In this document: piece after piece, positions 36,112 to 43,900 of the stretch
Layout of the letters: each line of letters opens with the position of its first letter
Numbering within the stretch: the first letter of the stretch is position 1
IMG/VR virus record: IMGVR_UViG_3300025102_000050
Coordinates: 1 to 50,368 of that record
DNA: 50,368 bases
Strand: one strand, 5' to 3'
Origin: a virus
Program-made: the position numbers and the translations under genes
The notes under the pieces: generated by a model
Told to the model about the DNA's origin: nothing
Database searches by the model: none
Seen by the model: only the letters and a program-made list of their open reading frames with translations

Positions 36112-36319
36112 AGTCTTTTAGTTCTTTTAGTCTGTATTCCTGCAGTTTGGACAGTTTCCCTCCGGGTTTTTTTACCTCGCTGAATATAACATCAGAGTCG
36201 GGAGGTATAGCAATAAGGTCGGGTATTCCATTCTTATTTGTCTTGATAAGCTTTATAACATAGTATCCTTGCTGCTCAAGTTCCTGTATCCTTTTCGTCT
36301 GTATTTGCTGTTCCGTCAC
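36080..36319 (-). CDS. VRR-NUC domain nuclease (79 aa)
   Basis: A minimal VRR-NUC protein. D34 in GIPDLIAI, E48-x-K50 in FSEVKKPGGKLS and Q60 form the conserved catalytic set (D, E-x-K, Q) of this PD-(D/E)XK family, thought to cut branched DNA. The start is GTG at 36319, lying 44 bases inside the helicase gene that precedes it. Helicase plus VRR-NUC pairs are common in phage replication modules, and the overlap implies co-production. The length of 79 residues is normal for stand-alone phage VRR-NUC proteins. Confidence 0.88.
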   Translation of the reverse strand: MTEQQIQTKRIQELEQQGYYVIKLIKTNKNGIPDLIAIPPDSDVIFSEVKKPGGKLSKLQEYRLKELKDYGRTEIYKGG

Positions 36320-37769
36320 CTATCAAAGATAGCAAATCTCTTTTGAAGTGACGAATCGTATAATCCTTCTTCTTTGATACCGCTTTATATATCTCATGCT
36401 CTATACCTCCTTTAGAGAACACCCAATACACATCGCTTTTTAGTCTATCCTTGGTTGTCATTCTATCTCTGCTCTGCCAATATGAGGTAGCACTAAAGTC
36501 TATATTATAGTATACCAAGGCATCGGCATTTCGCAAAGATATTCCCTCTCGTCCCGATACAATTTGTAGCGCGATAGACTTGTTAGTGTCGTTAAAGACA
36601 CTCAAGTCTGTGGTCAAATAGTCTGTTCCGTAGACACCCATTAAAACCTTTAGTTCCTGTTTAAACTTATAGAATATTCCTATTTTCTTGTCCTTAAATG
36701 TATCTCTAATATACTCTGCTTTACTATCATCCAATGTCATAGTCTTACCGCTCTCAAACTTTACGGTTCCGGAGTGTATCTGATGTATTTTAGACATTAG
36801 TTTTACAGGTGTATCTGCAAGTATAACCTCATCTTTACCTTCAACAACAAGATTTTGTTTAAGGTTTTTAGCAATAGTATGAATAATAGGTTTCATCTCT
36901 ACAAGCAGTATGTGCTCTTTAGTTTCCACTTTGAAACCTGCCTCAGATTGCGTGTAATTTATTGTATAAGGACTCACTGCCTGCACTATAGTATCATACC
37001 CCTTGGAGTAATCTCTAATTGTCATAGAATTGATTCTTCTTTCTGTTACATTTACATAGTCATCACAGAATCTGTAGAAGTTCTTGTACTGACTGAACGG
37101 ATTTGTTGGTATCCCATACACTTGGTGGTACATCTGCGAGTATGACTCCGGTGTTGGTGTTCCCGACAGTAGGATAACTTTACTTCTGTTCTTTCGTATC
37201 AATTCTTTCACAGCCTTGGCCCTATTACTTGGCTTTGGGAATGCGCCCATTGAATGTGCCTCGTCACATACAATCACGTCCCATTTCAAATCGGGAATCT
37301 TATGTATAGACTCGTAGTTAATTGTGAACAAAGCAAAGTTGGTGGGGCACATTTTGGTATAATCATCACTGATAGAGCCTATGGCTTTCTTCTTTGTGAG
37401 AAACAATACGTTATCAACATTCAGTTGTTGACATATTCCTAGACTCGTGAGCGTCTTACCTGTCCTCACTTCCATAGCAAGATACAAGAATCCCTTCTGT
37501 TTTACTATCTCAGTTCCTTTGTGTATGATTTCTTTTTGGTAATCTCTAAGTTCTATCACGTCTTGCTTTTTGTAATATTCTAAACTATTTTTAATTCTCT
37601 GCTTGACCTCATCTGAAACTTTATGAAGAGGCACGTCAACCATAACCGCTGACTTGCCTCGTCCTCTTTTTACTTGATGTGTTTTAGATACTACCTTGTC
37701 AATAATTCTGCAGTATTTCAACATCATCTCATTGCTGTACGAAGGTCTTCTCTTTATGATATCGTTCAT
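36276..37769 (-). CDS. SNF2/DEAD-like superfamily 2 helicase (497 aa)
   Basis: ATP-driven DNA translocase. Motifs: ELRDYQKEII (Q-like, about 73-82), Walker A MEVRTGKTL (99-107), DEAH box VIVCDEAHS (169-172), motif III ILLSGTPTP (199-207), and a C-terminal lobe with SGREGISLRNADALVYYN. That lobe continues with the arginine-finger region YWQSRDRM. This is the phage SNF2-type replication or recombination helicase that goes with VRR-NUC. A dispersed palindrome is translated in frame as SVFNDT near residue 390, between the two lobes' conserved blocks, where a loop is likely. It ends overlapping the VRR-NUC gene. Confidence 0.9.
   Translation of the reverse strand: MNDIIKRRPSYSNEMMLKYCRIIDKVVSKTHQVKRGRGKSAVMVDVPLHKVSDEVKQRIKNSLEYYKKQDVIELRDYQKEIIHKGTEIVKQKGFLYLAMEVRTGKTLTSLGICQQLNVDNVLFLTKKKAIGSISDDYTKMCPTNFALFTINYESIHKIPDLKWDVIVCDEAHSMGAFPKPSNRAKAVKELIRKNRSKVILLSGTPTPESYSQMYHQVYGIPTNPFSQYKNFYRFCDDYVNVTERRINSMTIRDYSKGYDTIVQAVSPYTINYTQSEAGFKVETKEHILLVEMKPIIHTIAKNLKQNLVVEGKDEVILADTPVKLMSKIHQIHSGTVKFESGKTMTLDDSKAEYIRDTFKDKKIGIFYKFKQELKVLMGVYGTDYLTTDLSVFNDTNKSIALQIVSGREGISLRNADALVYYNIDFSATSYWQSRDRMTTKDRLKSDVYWVFSKGGIEHEIYKAVSKKKDYTIRHFKRDLLSLIGDGTANTDEKDTGT
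36585..36602. repeat. Dispersed palindrome copy 8, inside the helicase gene
   Basis: Arms AGTGTC/GACACT around GTTAAA. On the coding strand it reads AGT GTC TTT AAC GAC ACT, giving SVFNDT as in copies 3 and 10. Confidence 0.85.
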
Positions 37770-37811
37770 ACTTTTTTGTATATTCTAAACTTATATCCAA
37801 AAAGATTTAGT

Positions 37812-38075
37812 TTAAATATTCTTTTCCACATCTTCTTTGTTTTGGTTTAATAATTTAAGACCTTCATCAATCTTGCTTACCAAATAATCTTTAGCACCCT
37901 GCGTTAGTTCATCTGCAAACGTGCAGTCTTTTGCTAGCCTTAGTGCGTTTCCGATTGTAATAATTGTGTCCTCATCAAAGGCTTGGATTTTGTTTTCTGC
38001 AAGCAAAATCTTTGCATCTTTAACGCTTTTTAAATTGTTTCTGTACTCTTGAAATATTTGATTATCTATTACCAT
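37812..38075 (-). CDS. Hypothetical helical protein (87 aa)
   Basis: Not recognised. Predicted helical and acidic, with repeated Leu/Ile spacing (KSVKDAKILLAENKIQAF, then NALRLAKDCTFADELTQGAKD). It lies between the primase-helicase and the SNF2 helicase with short gaps (12 and 42 bases), so it is part of the replication transcript. A replication accessory protein is possible from context only. Confidence 0.7.
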   Translation of the reverse strand: MVIDNQIFQEYRNNLKSVKDAKILLAENKIQAFDEDTIITIGNALRLAKDCTFADELTQGAKDYLVSKIDEGLKLLNQNKEDVEKNI

Positions 38076-38087
38076 TTTATTTTGTTT

Positions 38088-40511
38088 TTAACTGTTTATA
38101 CTTCTTTGATTATTTAACTCTTCCGGTCTCTTCATTCTCATCCATCTACCCGAAGCATCTCTACCCTCTTGTGGTGAGCCTCCTGTAGCGTATACCGCGT
38201 ATGCAACCAACCACTTATTGAATCTTATACGGCTGATTGTCATACGACTCTTAGGCCCATAGTCCGGATACTCCTGTATGAAATCGTAGTAACAATCCTG
38301 CATTACAATCCTTTCATCTACCACTAAGTTTTCATTTGGCTGTGCTCCGTTTATCAACCCACACCATTCTATAAAATCGTGACTCGTCTCTGCTGAAAGT
38401 TGTCGCACCTTTAGGTTTACAAACTGACTTTCAAGTAATCCTGTTTCCAAGTAAGACTGAAGACATCCCACCATATAGTTGTCAAACTCACACCATTCAG
38501 AATCGTTCCAATCACCAAACATTAGTTTGCCAAATTCATCTAGCGGCGTAAAGTTTTTGGTATAATATTGGTGTAGTTCAAGTTCCCATTTACGTCTCGC
38601 AAAACTATTACCTGCTCCCTTGATTGCGTAGTTGGTAGTTATTGCAATCTTGGGAGACTTACTAAATGGTATCTTGATAGCATCCTTGTTTTTCTTTTCT
38701 AATGTCAACCCCTCTGTAACCACACTAAACAACCTCTCGAAGTCGAATTGTTTTTTAACATCATCGAAGACAAGTATCTGTGTGTCTGCACTCACAAGTT
38801 GGTATGCAAATGACCGCTCGAATGCAAATGACTTTCCGTCAATGGTTACTACCTTCTTCATCTTTGATAGTGCATTCATAAACAACCCCTTGCCTGTACC
38901 ACCTTCCGGATTGTCTGATATCACCTCATCATTGAGAATGATTGCAGGACAGTAAGACAGGTTCTTATATCCGTGCATCATAAATCCTATCGTGGATTCC
39001 ATTGATGCTATTCTGCTCTCGTTGTTTTTGCATATATTTCCTATAAACTTTCTGTAACTAAAATCTTCTGTTGTTACACACACGGAGAAGTTCCTGTCTA
39101 TCACGTGGTCTTTCCAAACGTACCCACCCAAGTCCAAGTAGTCAAGAGTTGTAATCTCGTTCTTAGTAATCTTGACAGCGCAGTTTCTGTAGTACAGATA
39201 AGAGGTGTCTTTGGTGTCCTCAATGAAGTAGATATCAATCGTTGACAACAAGGTAAGAAACTCCTCTCTAAAGAATCTTGTTTGGTCTGCGAAGTAGTTA
39301 TATATAGATATGTCGTCAAGTTCTATTAGATAGTTTAATATGAAGTCTTTGATGCTCTTTTCATCTGTGTGGTCGATGAGGTTATTGGTGACTTTTACAA
39401 ACACATAGTTCTTGCCACCCTCCGGACAATACTTGTAGAATCCATTGTCTTCTAAAAATTGTTTGAATAGTATGTGGGTAATCTTTATTACTCCCTTGTC
39501 AGTCTTTGACCAAAACTGCTGTTCTTTATTCTCCTCATCTACCCTCTGTAATACTGAGTCTATTGTATCGGAATCCAAGTCCGACTCTGCTAACTGATTC
39601 CGGATTTCTTTTTTTGATGTACCCCTCCTTAACTTTACTTTGATTGAAGTTAGTCTGTCCTCATCCTCGTAGTATTTGGTTCCGAAGTTTTGAGTATTGG
39701 AGTATGCTGATTCAATAGTTCTTATTATCTCACGCTCCGTGAAGTCTGAAGATATGTATTTGTTTAGTACATACTTAGCAAGGCTCCTGTTGATACCGAA
39801 GTCATTGAACGCAGCGGCGAGTACATAGCAGTTATGGTTTCTCTGTCCCTCTGACATCGGGTATTTCTTTTCCCACCATCTCTGCAGTATGTCTACGATT
39901 TTATTCTCGTCCGTTATTGGTATCGTGGGCGCATCTCTGTATGTGTTCTTCTCTTGATATTCTCTCTCGTCAATCTTATCCCAAACTGATGAGTTTTCAT
40001 TGAAATATATAAGTGCATCGTAAGACTCATAGCATACACGAGATAAATTCTTACACGTGATATCGAAGTGAGGATTGTCGAAGTGATTCTTTAGAGAGTT
40101 GAAATAGTTCACGTGGTTGTCTGTGTCCTGTGGTATCTTTACAAGAACCTTTAGCCCTCTTCCGGACGGAGATATAAACACTGAGTAAACAAAGTTGTCT
40201 CTCGTCATCTGCTCCTTGTCCTGTAGCATATCCTTTTTCTTTTCGTATCCGTCGAAGTCCAAGCATATCAATCCGCTGTGTTCCTGTATTGAAGAGTCGC
40301 TTCTCTTTGTGAAGATACCGCTGAAACAAATGGCAGGTAACTGCTTCTTCAATTCATTTCGCTCTGCCTTCCTTGTCTCTTTCCTTATTTTCTTTACAAG
40401 TTCTTTGTTGGCCCCATTCTTTATCCTATCTAGGATTGCTAAGATAGGCCGGTGAAATGGAGTGTCTGTTTCCCTAATGTTTTTAAATATTGTAATATTA
40501 TAGTCTGTCAT
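38088..40511 (-). CDS. Primase-helicase with VirE/BT4734-like N-terminal domain (807 aa)
   Basis: Main replication protein. The N-terminal domain (1-180) is of the BT4734/VirE type common in Bacteroidetes elements: LICLDFDGYE (acidic metal site D85-D87), FISPSGRGLKVLVKI (112-126), then HFDITCKNLSRVCY. This pattern is shared with archaeo-eukaryotic-type primases. A primase C-terminal-like helical part follows (IIRTIESAYSNTQ). The SF3-type helicase/ATPase has Walker A NPEGGTGKGLFMNAL (about 532-546), Walker B LVFDDVKK (near 580) and a KIAITTNYAIKG sensor. It would both prime and unwind. The gene begins at the AT-rich putative origin and leads the replication transcript. Confidence 0.9.
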   Translation of the reverse strand: MTDYNITIFKNIRETDTPFHRPILAILDRIKNGANKELVKKIRKETRKAERNELKKQLPAICFSGIFTKRSDSSIQEHSGLICLDFDGYEKKKDMLQDKEQMTRDNFVYSVFISPSGRGLKVLVKIPQDTDNHVNYFNSLKNHFDNPHFDITCKNLSRVCYESYDALIYFNENSSVWDKIDEREYQEKNTYRDAPTIPITDENKIVDILQRWWEKKYPMSEGQRNHNCYVLAAAFNDFGINRSLAKYVLNKYISSDFTEREIIRTIESAYSNTQNFGTKYYEDEDRLTSIKVKLRRGTSKKEIRNQLAESDLDSDTIDSVLQRVDEENKEQQFWSKTDKGVIKITHILFKQFLEDNGFYKYCPEGGKNYVFVKVTNNLIDHTDEKSIKDFILNYLIELDDISIYNYFADQTRFFREEFLTLLSTIDIYFIEDTKDTSYLYYRNCAVKITKNEITTLDYLDLGGYVWKDHVIDRNFSVCVTTEDFSYRKFIGNICKNNESRIASMESTIGFMMHGYKNLSYCPAIILNDEVISDNPEGGTGKGLFMNALSKMKKVVTIDGKSFAFERSFAYQLVSADTQILVFDDVKKQFDFERLFSVVTEGLTLEKKNKDAIKIPFSKSPKIAITTNYAIKGAGNSFARRKWELELHQYYTKNFTPLDEFGKLMFGDWNDSEWCEFDNYMVGCLQSYLETGLLESQFVNLKVRQLSAETSHDFIEWCGLINGAQPNENLVVDERIVMQDCYYDFIQEYPDYGPKSRMTISRIRFNKWLVAYAVYATGGSPQEGRDASGRWMRMKRPEELNNQRSINS

Positions 40512-40734
40512 TATTATTGTTGTTAGTGTTGAGTTGATGTTGACTTTGTGTAAAGTTTCTCTCTGATTATCAGTGAGTTGTATACTTTGTTAACTTTTTT
40601 CTCTTGTATTAAAGAATAATAATAATAAAAGAAAAGAAATAATAAAAGATATACTGATAAAAACTTTACATCTTAACGTTGAAAAAAAGAGTGTCGCTGA
40701 CGACACTCCCTTTTTTAAACTAAAATCGACCAAT
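40512..40734. other. AT-rich inverted-repeat region, candidate replication origin
   Basis: A gene-free gap of 223 bases. TGTAAAGTTT at 40549-40558 is repeated inverted at 40661-40670, and TTATCAGT at 40565-40572 is repeated inverted at 40653-40660. The two arms are therefore nearly identical apart from an 8-base insertion. Between them lie runs of A/T-only trinucleotides (TAATAATAATAATAAAA). The gap sits between SSB-like and primase-helicase genes and ends at terminator palindrome copy 9. Long inverted repeats around an easily melted core suggest an origin, but they could also be primase operators. Confidence 0.5.
40682..40716. terminator. Bidirectional terminator with palindrome copy 9
   Basis: Arms GAGTGTCG/CGACACTC around CTGA at 40689-40708, preceded by seven A and followed by six T. 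It can therefore form a hairpin plus U-tract on either strand. On the - strand it ends the recombination transcript 27 bases after the SSB-like gene. Confidence 0.85.
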
Positions 40735-41046
40735 TTAAAACGGTAGGTCATCCGCAGGTAAATCCTTTACAGCAGGTTCCCTTTTGGTTTTCACCACTGA
40801 CTTATCCGGTTCCCATGTATCTAAATCACAATAGAAGTTTCCTCCTCTTGACTTTTTGATATTGATACTTACCCAACCTTCTTTGTTGGTATGTTCTTTC
40901 AGCCAAGCTACAGCATCTTCTGTCTTGATGCTTAGTCTTCCTAATACAAACTTATTGGATTCTGTTGAATCCAACGGTATCAAGGCTGTGTTTTGTTCTT
41001 GTCTCTTAAAGACAAAACCGTCTGCAAAAATTTTTTCTTCTGCCAT
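40735..41046 (-). CDS. Single-stranded DNA-binding protein-like (103 aa)
   Basis: The start is taken at the ATG at 41046 (MAEEKIFADGFVFKR), because a longer frame to 41106 adds an implausible hydrophobic leader in the intergenic gap. The body is beta-rich (SNKFVLGRLSIKTEDAVAWL, then WVSINIKKSRGGNFYCDLDTW), as in OB-fold proteins. The tail ends in the acidic/hydrophobic tip ADDLPF, which resembles the bacterial SSB tip (DDDIPF) that recruits partner enzymes. It is followed downstream by a terminator and preceded by RecE/annealing genes. The short OB-type phage SSB assignment is good but not certain. Confidence 0.75.
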   Translation of the reverse strand: MAEEKIFADGFVFKRQEQNTALIPLDSTESNKFVLGRLSIKTEDAVAWLKEHTNKEGWVSINIKKSRGGNFYCDLDTWEPDKSVVKTKREPAVKDLPADDLPF

Positions 41047-41124
41047 ATTATAGTATTTGATTCCGATGATTAAAAAATAAACCCACACACAATACATCGG
41101 ATACACCGCGTGTGAGTTGTAAAA

Positions 41125-41868
41125 TTATATCTCGTCTTTGACGTAGTAATTATTTATGTCAAGAATTTTTTCTTCAGAAAAGAATTTTTGGTACACCTCT
41201 ATTGCTCTGTGCATCTTTTCTTGTCCTCTTATATAGAAGTCCTCATTACCTGTGAACATTCCCATTCTGCCTGTTTGCTTCTCAATGACTAAGAACATCA
41301 TCGGCTTACCGAATAATCTTCTGTAAATGAATGCTTGACTATCGTAGTTGTACTTTCTTGCATTCCACTTGAAGTCATCAATGTTTGATGTAGTCTTTAG
41401 GTCTATGACATAATCTTTCCCAACAATGTCTGCCTTACCCTTCCACTGAGTAACTGAATCGTGGCCATAGTATGTCATAATATTAGGCATCTCAAAGTTG
41501 TTTCCCTTTTCGTATATGAGTTCGAAAAAATCAAGGTTGCCTGTCATTCTTGAAGCAAGATTCTCAATGTGTTCTGCTTCTTTTTTTAGTAGCAATACCT
41601 CAAGGTTCATATCAAGACAGGCTTCTTTGTATCCCTTCGTGTTACGACTTGCGAAGTCTACGATGTGAGTTTCTTTTGCCTTCTCCGGTTCAAGAATTAG
41701 TTGGTGAAAGTATCTGCCTTCAGCAAAGTTCTTGTTGTCGGGACGGGATACCCCGAAGTCTTCGGGATTCTTTAGCAGTGTTCCTATGTCTGAGTTGGAT
41801 AGGTACTGCTTACCTACCCCTCCGTAATACTCTTGGTCATCACGGAGTTTTTCTATAACCCCGCTCAT
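41125..41868 (-). CDS. RecE-like PD-(D/E)XK exonuclease (247 aa)
   Basis: Phage recombination exonuclease that resects double-strand ends. Conserved parts: GRYFHQLILEPEK (H55 in the helix before the core), D147 in WKGKADIV, D156-x-K158 in YVIDLKTTS, and Y175/Q178 in KYNYDSQAFIYRR. This is the YqaJ/RecE order 'GKAD...IDLKTT......Y..Q...Y'. The next upstream gene, an annealing protein, overlaps it by one base. The two would work as an exonuclease-annealase pair in DNA repair and concatemer formation. Confidence 0.9.
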   Translation of the reverse strand: MSGVIEKLRDDQEYYGGVGKQYLSNSDIGTLLKNPEDFGVSRPDNKNFAEGRYFHQLILEPEKAKETHIVDFASRNTKGYKEACLDMNLEVLLLKKEAEHIENLASRMTGNLDFFELIYEKGNNFEMPNIMTYYGHDSVTQWKGKADIVGKDYVIDLKTTSNIDDFKWNARKYNYDSQAFIYRRLFGKPMMFLVIEKQTGRMGMFTGNEDFYIRGQEKMHRAIEVYQKFFSEEKILDINNYYVKDEI

Positions 41869-42503
41869 TATCCTGTAATCTTTTTGATTTCCTTAAGTTG
41901 AGTCTTAGTCATGGTATACTTTGCCTCTATGTTTGCAACGAGTTGTTCGTACCCCATCTGCTTATTGGCTGTCACGTACATAACAAAGTCCTCCCATTTC
42001 CCTTTTGGTATACCGGGCATCTTCGCTGTTGCTGACGGATTTTTGGTCTCTGTCTTTGCAGTTTCTTTCTTTACAGGAGCCTTCTTAGGTTGCTCCTTCT
42101 CCACTGATGGAAGGTCTTCTCCTGCATACACATACAGCCCAAGTCCGTGACGAGCAAGTGCCTTGGTAAGGCTACGTTGTATTGCCTTGTTCACATCAGT
42201 AGACTTTATCTTCACAAGTTCTATTGAGTTGTTACGGAAGTCCATTACAGGCAGGTACTCTATGTGCTCGATTCCCTCGATTGAGACTCCTGTCTTTACC
42301 CACGCAGAGTTATGGTCTCTGTGATAGAACACACCGTCTGCATCCTCATAGATTGTATACGTCGCTTCCGGATAGTGTTCTTTTGCTGTTGCCCAAGCCC
42401 AAGCCCAAGACAAATATGTCAGTCCATTCTTTGTTTCTGTACGTCCGTTGACGTTGATTGCGTTCAGTGTCTCGAACACTGATTTCTTTTTAGCGTTTGC
42501 CAT
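41868..42503 (-). CDS. Sak/DUF1071-type single-strand annealing protein (211 aa)
   Basis: The N-terminal 140 residues match the DUF1071/Sak annealing family: KKSVFETLNAINVNGRTE, LTYLSWAWAWATAKEHYPEA, VKTGVSIEGIEHIEYLPV, and KSTDVNKAIQRSLTKALARHGLGLYVYAGEDLP (given in parts). The last block is highly diagnostic. A Lys/Pro/Thr linker (about 142-170) leads to a C-terminal helical domain (WEDFVMYVTANKQMGYEQL) that may bind partners such as SSB. It anneals complementary single strands after resection by the neighbouring exonuclease. Confidence 0.9.
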   Translation of the reverse strand: MANAKKKSVFETLNAINVNGRTETKNGLTYLSWAWAWATAKEHYPEATYTIYEDADGVFYHRDHNSAWVKTGVSIEGIEHIEYLPVMDFRNNSIELVKIKSTDVNKAIQRSLTKALARHGLGLYVYAGEDLPSVEKEQPKKAPVKKETAKTETKNPSATAKMPGIPKGKWEDFVMYVTANKQMGYEQLVANIEAKYTMTKTQLKEIKKITG

Positions 42504-42900
42504 TTGATTTTAATTTATTTAGTTTAACCATTAATTCTGCGTACTTATTTAGCACACTCTCTCTTTGAGTTTTGTAAGACTGAATCTGTTTTGGATTTTT
42601 TTTACCATTCATTTCAGACTTAATTAATTTTTCTATTCTGTCGAGTCTATCTCTGTAGTTATCCAAAGACACCTCATAACATCCATATCTCCAACCGTTA
42701 TTTAGAAATACATTTACGTCATGTACCTTCTTGTAGTAGTCTCCTCCCTTTCCGGTATTGTATATCTGTACCTCACCTGTAACGTCTTCCCGCACAATCC
42801 TGCATCCGTATACAATTCTCGCTTGATATCCTGCTCCGTCAAGATTAGATGCAAATGTGTCTTCTTTTGCCTGTTTCCATATTTGTTCTATGGTATACAT
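42490..42900 (-). CDS. Hypothetical protein (136 aa)
   Basis: Not recognised. The first half is mixed alpha/beta with repeated Gly/Tyr (YQARIVYGCRIVRED, then EVQIYNTGKGGDYYKKV), and the second half is a basic coiled coil (NYRDRLDRIEKLIKSEMNGK). 'GCRIVRE...GEVQIYNT..GGDYYK' is reminiscent of small phage proteins of unknown function. The start overlaps the upstream DnaA-like gene by one base, and the 3' end overlaps the annealing gene by 14. Confidence 0.7.
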   Translation of the reverse strand: MYTIEQIWKQAKEDTFASNLDGAGYQARIVYGCRIVREDVTGEVQIYNTGKGGDYYKKVHDVNVFLNNGWRYGCYEVSLDNYRDRLDRIEKLIKSEMNGKKNPKQIQSYKTQRESVLNKYAELMVKLNKLKSNGKR

Positions 42901-43181
42901 TATCTTAAAAAATTTATAAACTCCTTAAAAGACTCATCTTCCTGCATTCTCTTTTTAGTTTGAGAGATTCCATACTGCACTGACGAGTGTGCCACATCGT
43001 ATCCATTCTGTTTCATGTGGTCTCTAATGTATGCCATTGTCATAGGCTTTGAGTGACATAAATAGTATAGAGATTGTCTTGCATCTGACACTCTCTTGAC
43101 TTTTGTCTTTGTAAATATTCTTTCTTTTGGCACGTCGAATGCCTCTGATACTTTTTCTGCGTAGTTGTTAAATGTTGCCAT
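42900..43181 (-). CDS. Second DnaA domain IV-like small DNA-binding protein (93 aa)
   Basis: Residues 31-80 (VSDARQSLYYLCHSKPMTMA, then HMKQNGYDVAHSSVQYGISQ) follow the DnaA domain IV order: a helix 'AR....YL', a middle helix, and the recognition helix signature 'HSSV.YGI' in place of 'DHTTVLHA'. The N-terminus (KVSEAFDVPKERIFTKTK) is like the linker preceding that domain in DnaA. No ATPase is attached. Together with the 175-residue protein it makes two stand-alone domain IV proteins in one phage, probably regulators or origin-binding factors. Confidence 0.75.
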   Translation of the reverse strand: MATFNNYAEKVSEAFDVPKERIFTKTKVKRVSDARQSLYYLCHSKPMTMAYIRDHMKQNGYDVAHSSVQYGISQTKKRMQEDESFKEFINFLR

Positions 43182-43182
43182 G

Positions 43183-43530
43183 TTATTTTATTTTTGATTT
43201 GAAATTGTTCCATAGTTCTTCCTCCACAATTTTGAAGTTTCTGTCCTTAAAAGGTAGCCCATCTATAGTGGTTATCCATTCTCCTGTTTTCAAAGACTCT
43301 ATGTAGTTTCCATCTAAGTACACCATTACGGTTTGAGAATTATCGTTTATAGAGCCAATGTAGTTCTTTCTGAAGTAATCAGAAGTCACTAAGTAAGCAG
43401 TGTCGTTGAAGACACTACGGTCAATAGCCTGCTCTTTATCCTGTAACTGCTGTAGTTTTTGAATCAAACTTGCGTTTACATTCTTACGTAACTTTTCTTC
43501 AATAATTTGGTTTTCGTATATTGATTTCAT
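43183..43530 (-). CDS. Hypothetical protein (115 aa) with an in-frame palindrome
   Basis: Not recognised. It has an N-terminal coiled coil (NQIIEEKLRKNVNASLIQKL) followed by a strand-rich half (NSQTVMVYLDGNYIESLKTG) and a basic end. The palindrome copy at 43399-43416 is read as SVFNDT (residues 39-44) just after the coiled coil, the same hexapeptide as in the helicase and a tail protein. It follows directly behind the second DnaA-like gene in genome order, with a 1-base gap. Confidence 0.7.
   Translation of the reverse strand: MKSIYENQIIEEKLRKNVNASLIQKLQQLQDKEQAIDRSVFNDTAYLVTSDYFRKNYIGSINDNSQTVMVYLDGNYIESLKTGEWITTIDGLPFKDRNFKIVEEELWNNFKSKIK
43399..43416. repeat. Dispersed palindrome copy 10, inside a small gene
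   Basis: Arms AGTGTC/GACACT around GTTGAA. The coding strand reads AGT GTC TTC AAC GAC ACT, giving SVFNDT. Copies 16 and 17 nearby have the same or a similar spacer (GTTGAA and GGCGAA). Confidence 0.85.
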
Positions 43531-43541
43531 TTGATTTGATT

Positions 43542-43796
43542 TTAGTTTAAAAAATTTTGGTAGTCTTTTCTATCTAAGCAGATGACATCACCAACGATAT
43601 CGAAGCCTGCAATCTCTGAAGCCTTGTTGTTTTTCTTCAGACCTTTCATACGCCCCTCCTCGTTTACGATGAGCACCTTGCCCGTGCGTGTGGCGACCAC
43701 CTCTATGTATCCACCTACCGCATCTTGTTTTTCTTTTAGTGTGTCTGCTGTAAAGTTGTCAGTGACATCACCATTTACTTTGATTAGTTGTATCAT
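43542..43796 (-). CDS. DUF3846-like protein (84 aa)
   Basis: The start is taken at 43796 (MIQLIKVNGDVTDNF). A longer frame to 43841 would run through the promoter box. The pattern 'LKEKQDAVGGYIEVVATRTG.VLIVNEEG', then 'KGLKKNNKASEIAGFDIVGDVI', matches the DUF3846 family found in phages and plasmids (LQ..VGG.IE......NEEG...GLP.N..AS.L....I.G..). The function of that family is not established. It is the first gene after a palindrome and promoter box. Confidence 0.8.
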   Translation of the reverse strand: MIQLIKVNGDVTDNFTADTLKEKQDAVGGYIEVVATRTGKVLIVNEEGRMKGLKKNNKASEIAGFDIVGDVICLDRKDYQNFLN

Positions 43797-43816
43797 TGAA
43801 TTGTGTTTGAATAAAA

Positions 43817-43824
43817 CAAATATA
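43817..43824 (-). promoter_or_regulatory. Bacteroidetes -7 promoter box (TATATTTG) on the - strand
   Basis: Plus-strand CAAATATA reads TATATTTG on the - strand, an exact TAnnTTTG, 20 bases before the DUF3846-like start. It lies just after palindrome copy 11 in the direction of transcription, so the palindrome may end the upstream unit. The nearest TTG is only 14 bases upstream, so the -33 element is uncertain. Confidence 0.6.
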
Positions 43825-43865
43825 AGAAAAGAATTATACAATTCCTAATCTTTTTTGTAATAAAT

Positions 43866-43892
43866 TTATAGTGTCTTTCACGACACTCATAA
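43866..43892. repeat. Dispersed palindrome copy 11 with extended arms
   Basis: Core AGTGTC/GACACT around TTTCAC at 43870-43887. Outside it, TTAT can pair with ATAA past a one-base bulge. It is intergenic, placed after the 86-residue protein gene and before the promoter at 43817, where a terminator is expected; no long U-run is seen. Confidence 0.75.
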
Positions 43893-43900
43893 AGGTAAAC

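Noticed and set aside
41047-41106. Hydrophobic 20-residue extension of the SSB-like protein
   Set aside because: It comes from the intergenic gap, and the internal ATG gives a normal cytoplasmic SSB-like start.
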